In this document: positions 6,849-14,072 of the stretch, piece by piece | Position numbering within the stretch: the stretch's first letter is position 1 | How the letters are laid out: the number at the start of each line of letters is the position of its first letter | DNA from: an uncultured Collinsella sp. | Lineage (GTDB): Bacteria; Actinomycetota; Coriobacteriia; Coriobacteriales; Coriobacteriaceae | Direction of reading: 5' to 3' | NCBI GenBank assembly: GCA_900552155.1 | Contig: URYU01000028.1 | Span: forward strand, 1 to 15,633 | Length of the DNA: 15,633 nt | The notes under the pieces: model-generated | What the model saw: only the letters and a program-made list of their open reading frames with translations | What the model was told of the DNA's origin: nothing | Databases searched by the model: none | Program-made: the position numbers and the translations under genes

Positions 6849-6873
6849 CCTCGGCTTACGAACGCCTGCGCGT

Positions 6874-6898
6874 AACGGCTCCTCCGGGAGCCGTTTTT
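6874..6898 (+). terminator. Intrinsic terminator after asnB
   Basis: AACGGCTCC and GGAGCCGTT form a perfect 9 bp stem with a 4-base loop, followed by TTTTT. It lies 25 bases after the asnB stop. Confidence 0.88.
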
Positions 6899-6925
6899 GC
6901 GTGGGTGCGTTTCAGTTACTATAAA
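6897..6925 (+). promoter_or_regulatory. Probable promoter of the murE gene
   Basis: TTGCGT (6897-6902) and TATAAA (6920-6925) are 17 bases apart and end 35 bases before the murE start. The -35 overlaps the last bases of the asnB terminator, so the new unit begins right where the old one ends. Confidence 0.55.
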
Positions 6926-6960
6926 AGCCGTCCCTGCCAAATGGCTGAGAAAGGTGAAAG

Positions 6961-8523
6961 ATGCACCATTCGGATTCCGCGACCGTGACCACGGTCGATA
7001 CGCTTGCCAAGCTTCTCGACGTGTGCGGCGAGCTGCGCGCATCAGAGCAGGTTGACGAGCGCGCCGTGACCGGCTGCTCGTTTGATTCGCGCGCGGTCTC
7101 GGCAGGTGACGTATTCTTTTGCAAAGGTGCTGCCTTTAAGCCCGCGTTTTTGAGCATGGCGCTCGATGCGGGCGCCGTCGCATTTGTGTGCGAGGAGTCG
7201 CTGGTCGAGTCTCTGGAGCCGCTGGCGAAGGAGAGCGGTGCTGCGATGCTGGTTGTTGATAGTGTTCGCACGGCCATGGCCCTGTTGCCGCCGGAGGTCT
7301 ACGACCGTCCCGACCACGACGTCAAGATCGTGGGCATCACCGGTACCAAGGGAAAGACCACGGCCGCTTTTATGCTCCAGTCGATTATCAAAGCGGCGGG
7401 CGAGTCCTGCGGCATGATCGGATCGGTGAGTACCGACGATGGTATCGAGTGCTACGAGAGCACCAATACTACGCCCGAGGCCCCCGAGGTCTGGCGCCAT
7501 ATCGCCAACTGCCGCACGTCCGGTCGCCAGTCCATGGTCATGGAGGTCTCGAGCCAGGCGCTCAAGTACCAACGCGTCGAGAATCTGCCGTTTGACGTGG
7601 CGTGCTTCCTCAACATCGGCCGCGACCACATCTCGCCGATCGAACACCCCACGTTTGAGGATTATTTTGAGAGCAAACTCAGGATCTTTGACCAGGCAAA
7701 GACCGCTGTGGTGAATCTGGGCACCGAAGAGGTCGACCGTGTGCTGGAGGCAGCGTCGACGGCCGAGCGCTTGGTGACCGTTGGCGTCGAGCATCCCGAG
7801 GCAAGCCTGTGGGCGAGCGACGTACGCATGGTCGGCTTTAGCATCGAGTTCAACTTGCATGGCCTGTGTGCCGACGAGTCCGAGGCGGGGGAGAAGGTCC
7901 TGCTGGGTATCGCGGGAGACTTTAACGTGGAGAACGCGCTGGTCGCTATCGCCGCTGCGCGCGAGATCGGCATCGGTATCGAGGCTATCAAGAAGGGCCT
8001 CTCCAAACTGCGTGTGCCGGGTCGTATGGAGGTCGTGGAGTCGAAGGACGGCCGCGTGATTTGTGTCGTCGACTACGCGCACAACCAGCTTTCGTTCCGC
8101 TCGCTTTTCTCGTCGGTCAAGCGCGCGTTTCCCGCCAGCCCGGTTATCGCAGTGTTTGGCGCTGCCGGCGGCAAGGCACAGGAGCGCCGCGAGCAGCTTC
8201 CGCGCGAGGCAGCACCATATTCCGACCTGATGATCTTTGCCAACGAGGACCCGGCTCACGAGGACCCGATGAAGGTCTGTCGCGAGCTTGCCGAACATGT
8301 TCCCGACGATACGCCGAACAAGATCATCCTCGATCGCGAAGCCGCTGTGCATGCGGCGTTCAAGGCGGCGCGCGAGGAGTACGTCAACCCCGATGCTCCC
8401 ACCATTGTCTTGCTGTTGGCGAAGGGTGACGAGGAGCTCATGCATGTGGGCGACGAGTTCGTGCCCATCGAGAGCGACCTTTCGCTGGCCAATCGCCTGA
8501 TCGATGTTACCCAGTTTGACTAA
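6961..8523 (+). CDS. murE: MurE-type UDP-MurNAc-L-Ala-D-Glu amino acid ligase
   Basis: MurE adds the third amino acid of the peptidoglycan stem to UDP-MurNAc-Ala-Glu with ATP. The 520 residues have the three Mur ligase domains: an N-terminal UDP-binding domain (about 1-120, with SFDSRAVSAGDVFF at 40-53), a central ATPase domain with P-loop GITGTKGKTT (125-134), NTTPE (169-173), MEVSSQAL (194-201) and the probable carbamylated Lys239, and a C-terminal domain from about 350 with VDYAHN (370-375). The specificity motif is NEDPAHEDP (428-436), not the DNPR of diaminopimelate-adding MurE. It resembles the DNPAND-type motif of the lysine-adding enzyme of Staphylococcus. So a non-DAP diamino acid such as Lys or Orn is inferred. 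The start is ATG 6961 behind AAAGG. murI further down supplies D-glutamate for the same pathway. Confidence 0.88.
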   Translation: MHHSDSATVTTVDTLAKLLDVCGELRASEQVDERAVTGCSFDSRAVSAGDVFFCKGAAFKPAFLSMALDAGAVAFVCEESLVESLEPLAKESGAAMLVVDSVRTAMALLPPEVYDRPDHDVKIVGITGTKGKTTAAFMLQSIIKAAGESCGMIGSVSTDDGIECYESTNTTPEAPEVWRHIANCRTSGRQSMVMEVSSQALKYQRVENLPFDVACFLNIGRDHISPIEHPTFEDYFESKLRIFDQAKTAVVNLGTEEVDRVLEAASTAERLVTVGVEHPEASLWASDVRMVGFSIEFNLHGLCADESEAGEKVLLGIAGDFNVENALVAIAAAREIGIGIEAIKKGLSKLRVPGRMEVVESKDGRVICVVDYAHNQLSFRSLFSSVKRAFPASPVIAVFGAAGGKAQERREQLPREAAPYSDLMIFANEDPAHEDPMKVCRELAEHVPDDTPNKIILDREAAVHAAFKAAREEYVNPDAPTIVLLLAKGDEELMHVGDEFVPIESDLSLANRLIDVTQFD

Positions 8524-8630
8524 TGAACCATGATGGCGGCGGCGCCCTGAGTGCGCTGTCGCCATAAGCGTGTTCCCTCAATCAAAACATGCCGTCCAAG
8601 TCCAAACCCTTCTACGTAAACGGAGTAACC

Positions 8631-9542
8631 ATGTCCCACAACACCCTGCCGACCGTTGCCGAGCTTTCGGGCGAGATGCGCGAGCGCTTGGCCAAGGTCA
8701 AGTACGTCTTTACCGACCTGGATGCCACGATGCTCGCACCCGGCTCGTGCGTGCTGCGCGACAACGACGGCAACCCCTCGACCAAACTCGTCGAGGCTGT
8801 CGTGGCGCTCGCTCGCGCTGGTATTCAGGTGGTTCCCACCTCGGGCCGCAACCGTACCATGATCCACGAGGACGCGCGCGTGCTCGGCCTCAACTCCTAC
8901 ATTGGTGAGATGGGCGGTCTGGTTATGTACGACCTCAAGGCCAACGATTGGGAGTATCTGACCGGTGACATGCCTTACGACCCCGCCTGTGGCCTTACTC
9001 CGCACCAGGTGATCGAGCAGACCGGCGTGTGCGAGAAGATCCTTGCCCGCTGGCCGCACAAGATCGAGTACCACAACGACATGTCGACCGGCTACAAGTA
9101 CCGCGAGGTCACCGTCGGCATGCGCGGCGATGTGCCCGACGATGAGGTCCAGGCCATCCTGGACGAGGCCGGCTGCGGTCTGATCTGGGCTTGCAACGGC
9201 CATCTGACTCACCTGTCCAAGCCGACGACGCTCGAGCTCGATCGCGTCGAGGACGGTCGCGCATTCAACATCAACCCCGCGGGCCTCAACAAAGGCGTCG
9301 CCATTGCGCGCTTCTGCGAGCACCTGGGGATCGAGCGCGAGGAGACGCTCGCGCTCGGCGATTCCGAGTCCGACTTCTACATGGCCGATCACGTGGGCAC
9401 GTTCTGCCTGGTCGAGAATGGCCTGACGAGCGCCGGCGCACCCGAGTTCCTGGCTGCTTGCGAGAACGCTTTCGTTACGCGCGGCAAAATTGTCGACGGT
9501 TGGGCGGCGACGGCAGAGCTGCTGGTCGCGGCGCGTTCGTAG
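8631..9542 (+). CDS. HAD-superfamily hydrolase, Cof-like phosphatase
   Basis: This is probably a cytoplasmic phosphatase of small phosphorylated metabolites. The substrate is not predictable. It has 303 residues with all HAD motifs: FTDLDATML (27-35, nucleophile Asp29 and acid Asp31), PTSGR (69-73), the lysine in LNKGVAI (Lys221) and LGDSESDFYMA (242-252). The region between motifs II and III (about 90-215) forms the large C2-type cap seen in Cof/sugar-phosphatase members. I chose ATG 8631 because CGGAG stands 5 bases before it. An in-frame ATG at 8589 has no ribosome site. It lies between murE and murI on the same strand with 107 and 51 base gaps, so it may share their transcript, but no cell-wall role is shown. 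Confidence 0.85.
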   Translation: MSHNTLPTVAELSGEMRERLAKVKYVFTDLDATMLAPGSCVLRDNDGNPSTKLVEAVVALARAGIQVVPTSGRNRTMIHEDARVLGLNSYIGEMGGLVMYDLKANDWEYLTGDMPYDPACGLTPHQVIEQTGVCEKILARWPHKIEYHNDMSTGYKYREVTVGMRGDVPDDEVQAILDEAGCGLIWACNGHLTHLSKPTTLELDRVEDGRAFNINPAGLNKGVAIARFCEHLGIEREETLALGDSESDFYMADHVGTFCLVENGLTSAGAPEFLAACENAFVTRGKIVDGWAATAELLVAARS

Positions 9543-9593
9543 CGCGGCGTCGCTGCACTTGGACATGTCTTTTCGAGAGAGACTGGTGAGGTA

Positions 9594-10478
9594 ATGTCCG
9601 ATATCGAGAATTCGGCAGGCGACACGCGCCCGATTGGCGTGTTCGATTCTGGTTTGGGCGGTCTGACGGTTGCGCGCGCCATCGCGACGGCGCTGCCGCA
9701 CGAGTCCGTCTACTACTTTGGCGACACCAAACGCTGCCCCTACGGCACGCGCACCGAGGATGAGGTGCGCTCGTTTGCGTTGCAGGCGGGTCGTTGGCTT
9801 TCGAAGCACGACGTCAAGATTATGGTCATCGCCTGCAATACGGCGACTGCTGCGGCCTTGCGTCTGGCCCAGCAGGTGCGCGACGTTCCTGTGATCGGCG
9901 TGATCGCGCCGGGTGCCCGTGCGGCAATCAACAGCACCCGCACGCGCCGGGTGGGCGTGCTCGCCACCAACCTCACTATTCGCTCGGGCGCCTACACGCG
10001 CGCCATTCAGGATCTAGATGCCGGCGTCGATGTATACGGCTGTCCTGCCTCGAGCTTTGTCGAGGTTGTCGAACACGAGCTCGCCTCGGGTGCACATCTG
10101 CAGGAACAGTGGCTTGAGAACGAGGACATCTTCGATACGCCTGCCGTGCGTGCGCTGGTGGGTGCCACGGTTGAGCCGCTGCGCGACCACGGTATCGATA
10201 CCGTGGTGCTCGGCTGTACACATTTTCCGCTGTTGGTGGGACCTATCCGCCATGCGCTGGGGCCTGGGGTGCGCGTCGTGAGTTCCGCCGAGGAGACCAC
10301 GTGCGAGCTGACCGATATCCTCACGCGCCGCGAGCAGCTGGCGGGCGACGCCGCCGCGCCGCAGCATCGTTTTGCCACGACGGCCGATAACATTGTCGAG
10401 TTTTCGGTGGCGTTCATCTTTATCTTTGGTCAGCCGCTCAAGAGCATCGAACATATCGATATCGATGAGCTGAAATAG
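9594..10478 (+). CDS. murI: Glutamate racemase
   Basis: MurI converts L-glutamate to D-glutamate for peptidoglycan using two catalytic cysteines and no cofactor. Both are present in 294 residues: ACNTATAAAL with Cys81 and LGCTHFPLL with Cys208. Other family marks are IGVFDSGLGGLTV (14-26), FGDTKRCPYG (42-51) and VIGVIAPGA (100-108). The protein is about 20-30 residues longer than many homologues, with extra sequence at the C-terminus ending IDIDELK. The start ATG 9594 has GGTGAGG very close (2 bases) and GAGAGA further up (9575-9580), so the ribosome site is not ideal. I kept this start because the conserved core begins at residue 13. It is 54 bases before rph. Confidence 0.93.
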   Translation: MSDIENSAGDTRPIGVFDSGLGGLTVARAIATALPHESVYYFGDTKRCPYGTRTEDEVRSFALQAGRWLSKHDVKIMVIACNTATAAALRLAQQVRDVPVIGVIAPGARAAINSTRTRRVGVLATNLTIRSGAYTRAIQDLDAGVDVYGCPASSFVEVVEHELASGAHLQEQWLENEDIFDTPAVRALVGATVEPLRDHGIDTVVLGCTHFPLLVGPIRHALGPGVRVVSSAEETTCELTDILTRREQLAGDAAAPQHRFATTADNIVEFSVAFIFIFGQPLKSIEHIDIDELK

Positions 10479-10532
10479 ATGTAAGGCAGCCGCCAAAGCC
10501 TTCGCCTCATCTTTTGCCGAAAGGATATTTCT

Positions 10533-11258
10533 ATGGAGTACATGCAGGTCAACCGCGCCAACGGCCGCGCCGCCAACGAGTTGCGCCCCGTTAAGCTCAC
10601 CCGTGGCGTCATGAAGCACGCCCACGGCTCGTGTTTGGCCGAGTTCGGTGACACGCGCGTGCTGTGCGCCGCCACTATCGAGGAGGGCGTGCCGGGTTGG
10701 CGAAAGGGAGCTAAGGCCGGCTGGGTGACCGCGGAATACGCCATGCTGCCGACGTCGACCGGCAAGCGCTGCAAGCGCGAGCACGCCAACCGCAAGGGCC
10801 GCTCCATGGAGATCGAGCGCCTCATTGGCCGCAGCCTGCGTACCGTCGTCAACATGAAGGCGCTCGGCGAGTACACCGTCACCGTTGACTGCGATGTGAT
10901 TCAGGCCGATGGCGGCACGCGTACAGCGAGCATCACCGGCGCCTGGGTGGCGCTGCACGACGCCCTCGCCATGTGGGTCGAGGCGGGCAAGATCGAGCGC
11001 ATCCCGCTTATCGGCCAGGTGGCTGCCATCTCCATGGGCGTTGTCGACGGCAATACGCTGCTTGACCTCGATTATTCCGAGGACAGCCATGCCGAGGTCG
11101 ACATGAACCTCGTCGCCACCGAAACCGGTGAGATGATCGAGCTCCAGGGCACCGGCGAGCAGGCGCCCTTCGACCGCAAACGCCTCAACGCCCTGCTCGA
11201 CCTGGGCGACAAGGGTATCGCCGAGCTCATCGAGCTTCAGCGCCAAGCCATCGCCTAA
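10533..11258 (+). CDS. rph: Ribonuclease PH
   Basis: RNase PH is a phosphorolytic 3'-5' exonuclease that trims tRNA 3' ends. The 241 residues match the usual length. Conserved blocks are NELRPV (15-20), [10 protein letters not shown] (39-48), [11 protein letters not shown] (63-73), [11 protein letters not shown] (93-103) and [19 protein letters not shown] (119-137). The start is ATG 10533 behind AAAGGA (10520-10525). An in-frame ATG at 10542 is possible but less well placed. In many bacteria rph stands next to rdgB, as here, which supports both calls. A hairpin follows directly after the stop codon and could reduce read-through into rdgB. Confidence 0.95.
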   Translation: MEYMQVNRANGRAANELRPVKLTRGVMKHAHGSCLAEFGDTRVLCAATIEEGVPGWRKGAKAGWVTAEYAMLPTSTGKRCKREHANRKGRSMEIERLIGRSLRTVVNMKALGEYTVTVDCDVIQADGGTRTASITGAWVALHDALAMWVEAGKIERIPLIGQVAAISMGVVDGNTLLDLDYSEDSHAEVDMNLVATETGEMIELQGTGEQAPFDRKRLNALLDLGDKGIAELIELQRQAIA

Positions 11259-11295
11259 CCTGCCAAATAGAGACAGGTTTATTTTGGTAGGTTTT
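11257..11295 (+). terminator. Putative terminator with alternative stems between rph and rdgB
   Basis: CCTGCCAAA (11259-11267) pairs with TTTGGTAGG (11283-11291), 9 bp with one G-T pair, followed by TTTT. A second stem, AACCTG (11257-11262) with CAGGTT (11274-11279), uses overlapping bases and excludes the first. Only one can form at a time. The stem is moderately strong and the T tract short. Confidence 0.5.
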
Positions 11296-11403
11296 ATCTG
11301 GGAAAACGTCGAAGTATAAGACTGCCGTTGATTGAGAGGGGAGAGAGGCCGAGGTCCTCGTCGTCCTCAACACGGCATTGCTATAGAGACAAGGAGACCA
11401 CTC

Positions 11404-12045
11404 GTGGCACTTGAGAAGATCGACATCGACACCCTCGATCCGGCGGCGACCATCGTCGTGGCAACAGGCAACGCCCATAAGCTCACCGAGATCGAGGCCA
11501 TTTTGGGCAAGGTCATGCCCGAGGTGCGCTTTGTGGCGCTCGGCCAGCTGGGCGATTTTGAGGATCCCGAGGAAAACGGCACGACGTTTTTGGAGAACGC
11601 CATCATCAAGGCGCAGGCTGCCGTCGAAGAGACGGGGCTCATGGCCATTGCCGACGATTCGGGCTTGGTCGTCGACGCGCTGGACGGTGAGCCCGGTGTG
11701 TATAGCGCGCGCTACGCGGGCGTTCACGGCGACGATGCCGCCAACAATGCCAAACTTCTCGTTAACCTGGAAGGCGTGGCAGATGAGGATCGTACCGCGC
11801 GCTTTATGAGCGTCGTCGCGCTTATCGATACGGACGGCCTGGTCACCTATGGCGAGGGCGCCTGCGAGGGCGTTATCGCGCACGAGGGCCGCGGCGATCA
11901 CGGCTTTGGCTACGACCCGCTGTTCCTACCGGTCGATACGCCGGGCAAGACTATGGCCGAGCTCACGGCGGACGAGAAGAACGCCATCAGCCATCGATTC
12001 CATGCGCTCGAGTACCTATCTGCCAAACTGACGGGCGAGGAGTAG
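11404..12045 (+). CDS. rdgB: Non-canonical purine NTP pyrophosphatase (RdgB/HAM1 family)
   Basis: RdgB hydrolyses ITP, dITP and XTP to the monophosphates and so keeps deaminated purines out of DNA and RNA. It has 213 residues from GTG 11404. That start has AAGGAG 7 bases upstream (11391-11396). The longer in-frame frame from 11332 lacks a site, and its extra residues do not look conserved. Motifs are VVATGNAHKLTEIE (18-31), TFLENAIIKA (61-70), IADDSGLVVDAL (82-93), PGVYSARYAG (97-106), GFGYDPLF (167-174) and EKNAISHR (191-198). Its last bases carry the ribosome site of dtd, and only 3 bases separate the two genes, so translation is coupled. Confidence 0.94.
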   Translation: MALEKIDIDTLDPAATIVVATGNAHKLTEIEAILGKVMPEVRFVALGQLGDFEDPEENGTTFLENAIIKAQAAVEETGLMAIADDSGLVVDALDGEPGVYSARYAGVHGDDAANNAKLLVNLEGVADEDRTARFMSVVALIDTDGLVTYGEGACEGVIAHEGRGDHGFGYDPLFLPVDTPGKTMAELTADEKNAISHRFHALEYLSAKLTGEE

Positions 12046-12048
12046 GCC

Positions 12049-12495
12049 GTGCGTGCGGTGGTGCAGCGCGTACTCAACGCCGGCGTGACGGTCGATGGCG
12101 AATGCGTGAGCAGCATTGTACGAGGCTACATCGTGCAGCTAGGAGTGGGCCATGGCGATACGCGTGCCGAGGCCGACAAGCTGTGGGGCAAGCTCCGGGG
12201 CTTGCGCATTAACGAGGACGAGAACGGCAAGACCAACCTGGCACTTGCCGATGTCGACGGCGAGGTACTCGTGGTGTCGCAGTTCACGCTGTTTGCCGAC
12301 TGCCGCCACGGCCGCCGTCCGTCGTTTACGGATGCCGGCGCCCCCGATGTTGCCAACGAGCTCTACGAGTACTTCTTGACGCTTGTGCGCGAGGACGTTG
12401 AGCATGTGGCGCACGGTATCTTTGGCGCTGACATGAAGGTCGACCTGGTCAACGACGGCCCATTCACCATCGTCTTGGACACCGACAACCTTTAG
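12049..12495 (+). CDS. dtd: D-aminoacyl-tRNA deacylase
   Basis: Dtd removes D-amino acids (and glycine from tRNA-Ala) mischarged on tRNA. It has 148 residues, the normal size. The active-site block VSQFTLFAD (76-84) is present, as is the C-terminal NDGPFTI (135-141) that carries the cross-subunit Gly-cisPro motif. The N-terminus MRAVVQRVLNAGVTVDGE is typical. The start is GTG 12049, with GAGGAG at 12037-12042 inside the end of rdgB. With murI making D-glutamate nearby, a D-amino acid proofreading role fits the neighbourhood, but the pairing with rdgB looks like a general quality-control operon. Confidence 0.94.
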   Translation: MRAVVQRVLNAGVTVDGECVSSIVRGYIVQLGVGHGDTRAEADKLWGKLRGLRINEDENGKTNLALADVDGEVLVVSQFTLFADCRHGRRPSFTDAGAPDVANELYEYFLTLVREDVEHVAHGIFGADMKVDLVNDGPFTIVLDTDNL

Positions 12496-12506
12496 GTTAC
12501 GCGGTT

Positions 12507-12543
12507 AAGTAGTCAATTTGGGACGGGGCTTATTTAGCTACTT
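12507..12543. repeat. Hairpin-forming intergenic repeat after dtd
   Basis: AAGTAG (12507-12512) and CTACTT (12538-12543) enclose a 25-base loop containing TCAATTTGGGACGGGG. A related stretch, TCAATTTGGACCGGG, occurs after argD (4110-4124), also just after the last gene of a unit. This suggests a dispersed intergenic element. The right arm touches the -35 of the veg promoter. Confidence 0.4.
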
Positions 12544-12571
12544 GCGTATGGCCACAACAGGGTGCTATAGT
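12542..12571 (+). promoter_or_regulatory. Probable promoter of veg-ispE
   Basis: TTGCGT (12542-12547) and TATAGT (12566-12571) are 18 bases apart, about 70 bases before the veg start. The -35 hexamer is the same as that of the murE promoter. Confidence 0.55.
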
Positions 12572-12591
12572 ATTAGAGTTTTGTCTATCTT

Positions 12592-12611
12592 AGGGGTATT
12601 ATCCCCTTTTT
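12592..12611 (+). promoter_or_regulatory. Hairpin plus T tract in the veg leader
   Basis: AGGGG-TATTAT-CCCCT is a 5 bp stem followed by further Ts (TTTTT in total, 12607-12611). It lies after the probable veg promoter and before the ribosome site, so it could act as a leader attenuator. It could also be a weak terminator of dtd read-through. Confidence 0.4.
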
Positions 12612-12638
12612 GAATTGCACCTTCTGGAGGCCCTGTTC

Positions 12639-12935
12639 ATGGAAGAGATGGAAGTCAATCACGTCGACGACATCCACGAGAAGCTGACCGATATGGTGGG
12701 CGATCGCGTCAAGGTTAAGGCCAACATGGGCCGCACCCGCGTCGTCGAGCGCATGGGCACCATCAAGAGCGTCCACCCCGCCGTCTTCATTGTCGAGGTT
12801 GTCGAGCGTCGTGGCCGCAAGTCGCGTCAGTCCTACCAGTATATCGATGTCCTCACCGGTCAGGTCGAGCTGTTCGACCCCGAGAGCGGCGAGCATATCT
12901 TTACCCCGCTCGGCAATCAGCTCGAGGAGCACTAA
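12639..12935 (+). CDS. veg: Veg family protein (DUF1021)
   Basis: This is a small protein of 98 residues that matches the Veg family by its core: DRVKVKANMGRTRVVERMGTI (about 23-43), HPAVFIVEV and SYQYIDVLTGQVEL. In Bacillus, Veg is linked to biofilm matrix control and lies just before ispE, the same order as here. Its biochemical activity is not settled. It probably has a small beta-barrel, possibly nucleic-acid-binding fold. Compared with the roughly 80-residue Bacillus protein it has about 20 extra residues at the C-terminus. The start is ATG 12639 behind TGGAGG (12625-12630). A TTG 24 bases upstream is in frame but has no site. It ends 2 bases before ispE. Confidence 0.85.
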   Translation: MEEMEVNHVDDIHEKLTDMVGDRVKVKANMGRTRVVERMGTIKSVHPAVFIVEVVERRGRKSRQSYQYIDVLTGQVELFDPESGEHIFTPLGNQLEEH

Positions 12936-12937
12936 CG

Positions 12938-13834
12938 GTGACCGATCGGTCCCTGACTCTTTCCGCGCCGGCAAAGATTAACCTCTACCTGGGGGTTCAT
13001 ACCGAGCGCGATGACCGCGGCTACCACAGGGTCGATTCCCTGATGGCAGCCGTCGGTCTTTCCGATACCGTGACGGTCACGCCGGCGCAGGCGCTGACTG
13101 TCCAGACGGTTCCGGCATCAGATTTTCCCATGCAAAAGAATACGGCGTATCGGGCTGCGGTTGCTATGGCCGAGCATTATGGTCGCGAGGCAAACATCTG
13201 CGTGACGATTGAGAAGCGCATTCCATTGTGCGCCGGCTTGGGCGGCCCCTCGACGGATGCGGCCGCGGGCATTGTCGCCTTGGCGGAGCTCTGGGGAATT
13301 GATCGCACCGACCCCGCGCTCGACGACATCGCGCGCGGCATTGGTGCAGACGTCCCGAACTTATTGCACGCGAGCCCTGCGTTCTTCGTAGGTTGGGGAG
13401 ACGGGCTTGCAACTGAGTACCCCGCGCTGCCCGCGACGCCCGTCGTGTTGGTCAAGCCGCGCGAGGCAAGTGTTTCGACAATTGAGGCCTATCGACGTTT
13501 TGACGAGGCCCCGGTGCCTGCGGACAAGCCCGGCGCGATGGCTTCTGCCTTGCGTGCTGGTGATGCCGAGACGGCATATACGCTCATCCATAACAACTTG
13601 GGTGTCATTTCCGCACAGATGGAGCCGCAGATTCAAACGGTTCTCGATTGGCTGCGTAAACAGGACGGCACCTTTGCTGTAGATGTGTGCGGATCGGGCG
13701 CCTGCTCGTTTGCCATTTGCGACACCGCCGCCACGGCCGAAAGGCTTGCCGACGCTGCCCAGCAAAACGGCTGGTGGTCCTGCGCGACGGAGCTCATTCC
13801 CAACACGGTTCAAATCGACGCGCCAAAGAAGTAA
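12938..13834 (+). CDS. ispE: 4-diphosphocytidyl-2-C-methyl-D-erythritol kinase
   Basis: IspE phosphorylates CDP-ME in the MEP route to isoprenoids such as undecaprenyl carriers. It has 298 residues of the GHMP kinase family. SAPAKINLYLGV (9-20) has the catalytic lysine Lys13, the ATP loop is PLCAGLGGPSTDAAAG (96-111), and GIGADVPNLL (134-143) has the catalytic Asp138. The glycine loop reads GGPST where many enzymes have GGxSS; the key serine is kept. The late region CGSGACSFAI matches the third GHMP motif. The start is GTG 12938, with CGAGGAG at 12923-12929 inside veg. The 2-base gap suggests coupled translation with veg. Confidence 0.93.
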   Translation: MTDRSLTLSAPAKINLYLGVHTERDDRGYHRVDSLMAAVGLSDTVTVTPAQALTVQTVPASDFPMQKNTAYRAAVAMAEHYGREANICVTIEKRIPLCAGLGGPSTDAAAGIVALAELWGIDRTDPALDDIARGIGADVPNLLHASPAFFVGWGDGLATEYPALPATPVVLVKPREASVSTIEAYRRFDEAPVPADKPGAMASALRAGDAETAYTLIHNNLGVISAQMEPQIQTVLDWLRKQDGTFAVDVCGSGACSFAICDTAATAERLADAAQQNGWWSCATELIPNTVQIDAPKK

Positions 13835-13842
13835 AAATTTCT

Positions 13843-13872
13843 CTGGCACACGACGGAAATCTTTGTTACTAT
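13843..13872 (+). promoter_or_regulatory. Probable promoter of tRNA-Pro
   Basis: CTGGCA (13843-13848) and TACTAT (13867-13872) are 18 bases apart and end 11 bases before the tRNA. TATAGT at 13870-13875 is an overlapping alternative -10. Confidence 0.45.
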
Positions 13873-13883
13873 AGTCGAGCTAA

Positions 13884-13960
13884 CGGGTTGTGGCTCAGTT
13901 TGGTAGAGCACTGCGTTCGGGACGCAGGGGTCGCTGGTTCAAATCCAGTCAACCCGACCA
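13884..13960 (+). tRNA. tRNA-Pro(CGG)
   Basis: This is a complete 77-base cloverleaf. The acceptor CGGGTTG pairs with CAACCCG. The D-arm is GCTC...GAGC. The anticodon stem is CTGCG/CGCAG with loop TTCGGGA, giving anticodon CGG for proline. The T-arm is GCTGG-TTCAAAT-CCAGT. A and CCA are encoded. A strong terminator begins 10 bases later, so it is an independent single-tRNA unit. Confidence 0.96.
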
Positions 13961-13970
13961 GAGCATGAGG

Positions 13971-13999
13971 AGGGACCGCTTCTTGCGGTCCCTTTTTTT
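13971..13999 (+). terminator. Intrinsic terminator of tRNA-Pro
   Basis: GGGACCGC and GCGGTCCC form a perfect 8 bp stem with a 5-base loop (9 bp counting the outer A-T), followed by TTTTTTT. Confidence 0.93.
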
Positions 14000-14007
14000 A
14001 GCTAGTG

Positions 14008-14036
14008 TTGTGATACCGCGATACCCGCGGTATACT
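14008..14036 (+). promoter_or_regulatory. Promoter of tatA with an overlapping palindrome
   Basis: TTGTGA (14008-14013) and TATACT (14031-14036) are 17 bases apart, 37 bases before the tatA start. The perfect dyad TACCGCG-ATACC-CGCGGTA (14014-14032) fills the spacer and enters the -10, a typical place for a repressor operator. Confidence 0.6.
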
Positions 14037-14072
14037 CATTCGAGCTTGTCTCGCTGTATTGTGGAGGTCTAC

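Noticed and set aside
8589..8630. Upstream ATG start for the HAD gene
   Set aside because: No ribosome site precedes it, whereas CGGAG stands 5 bases before ATG 8631.
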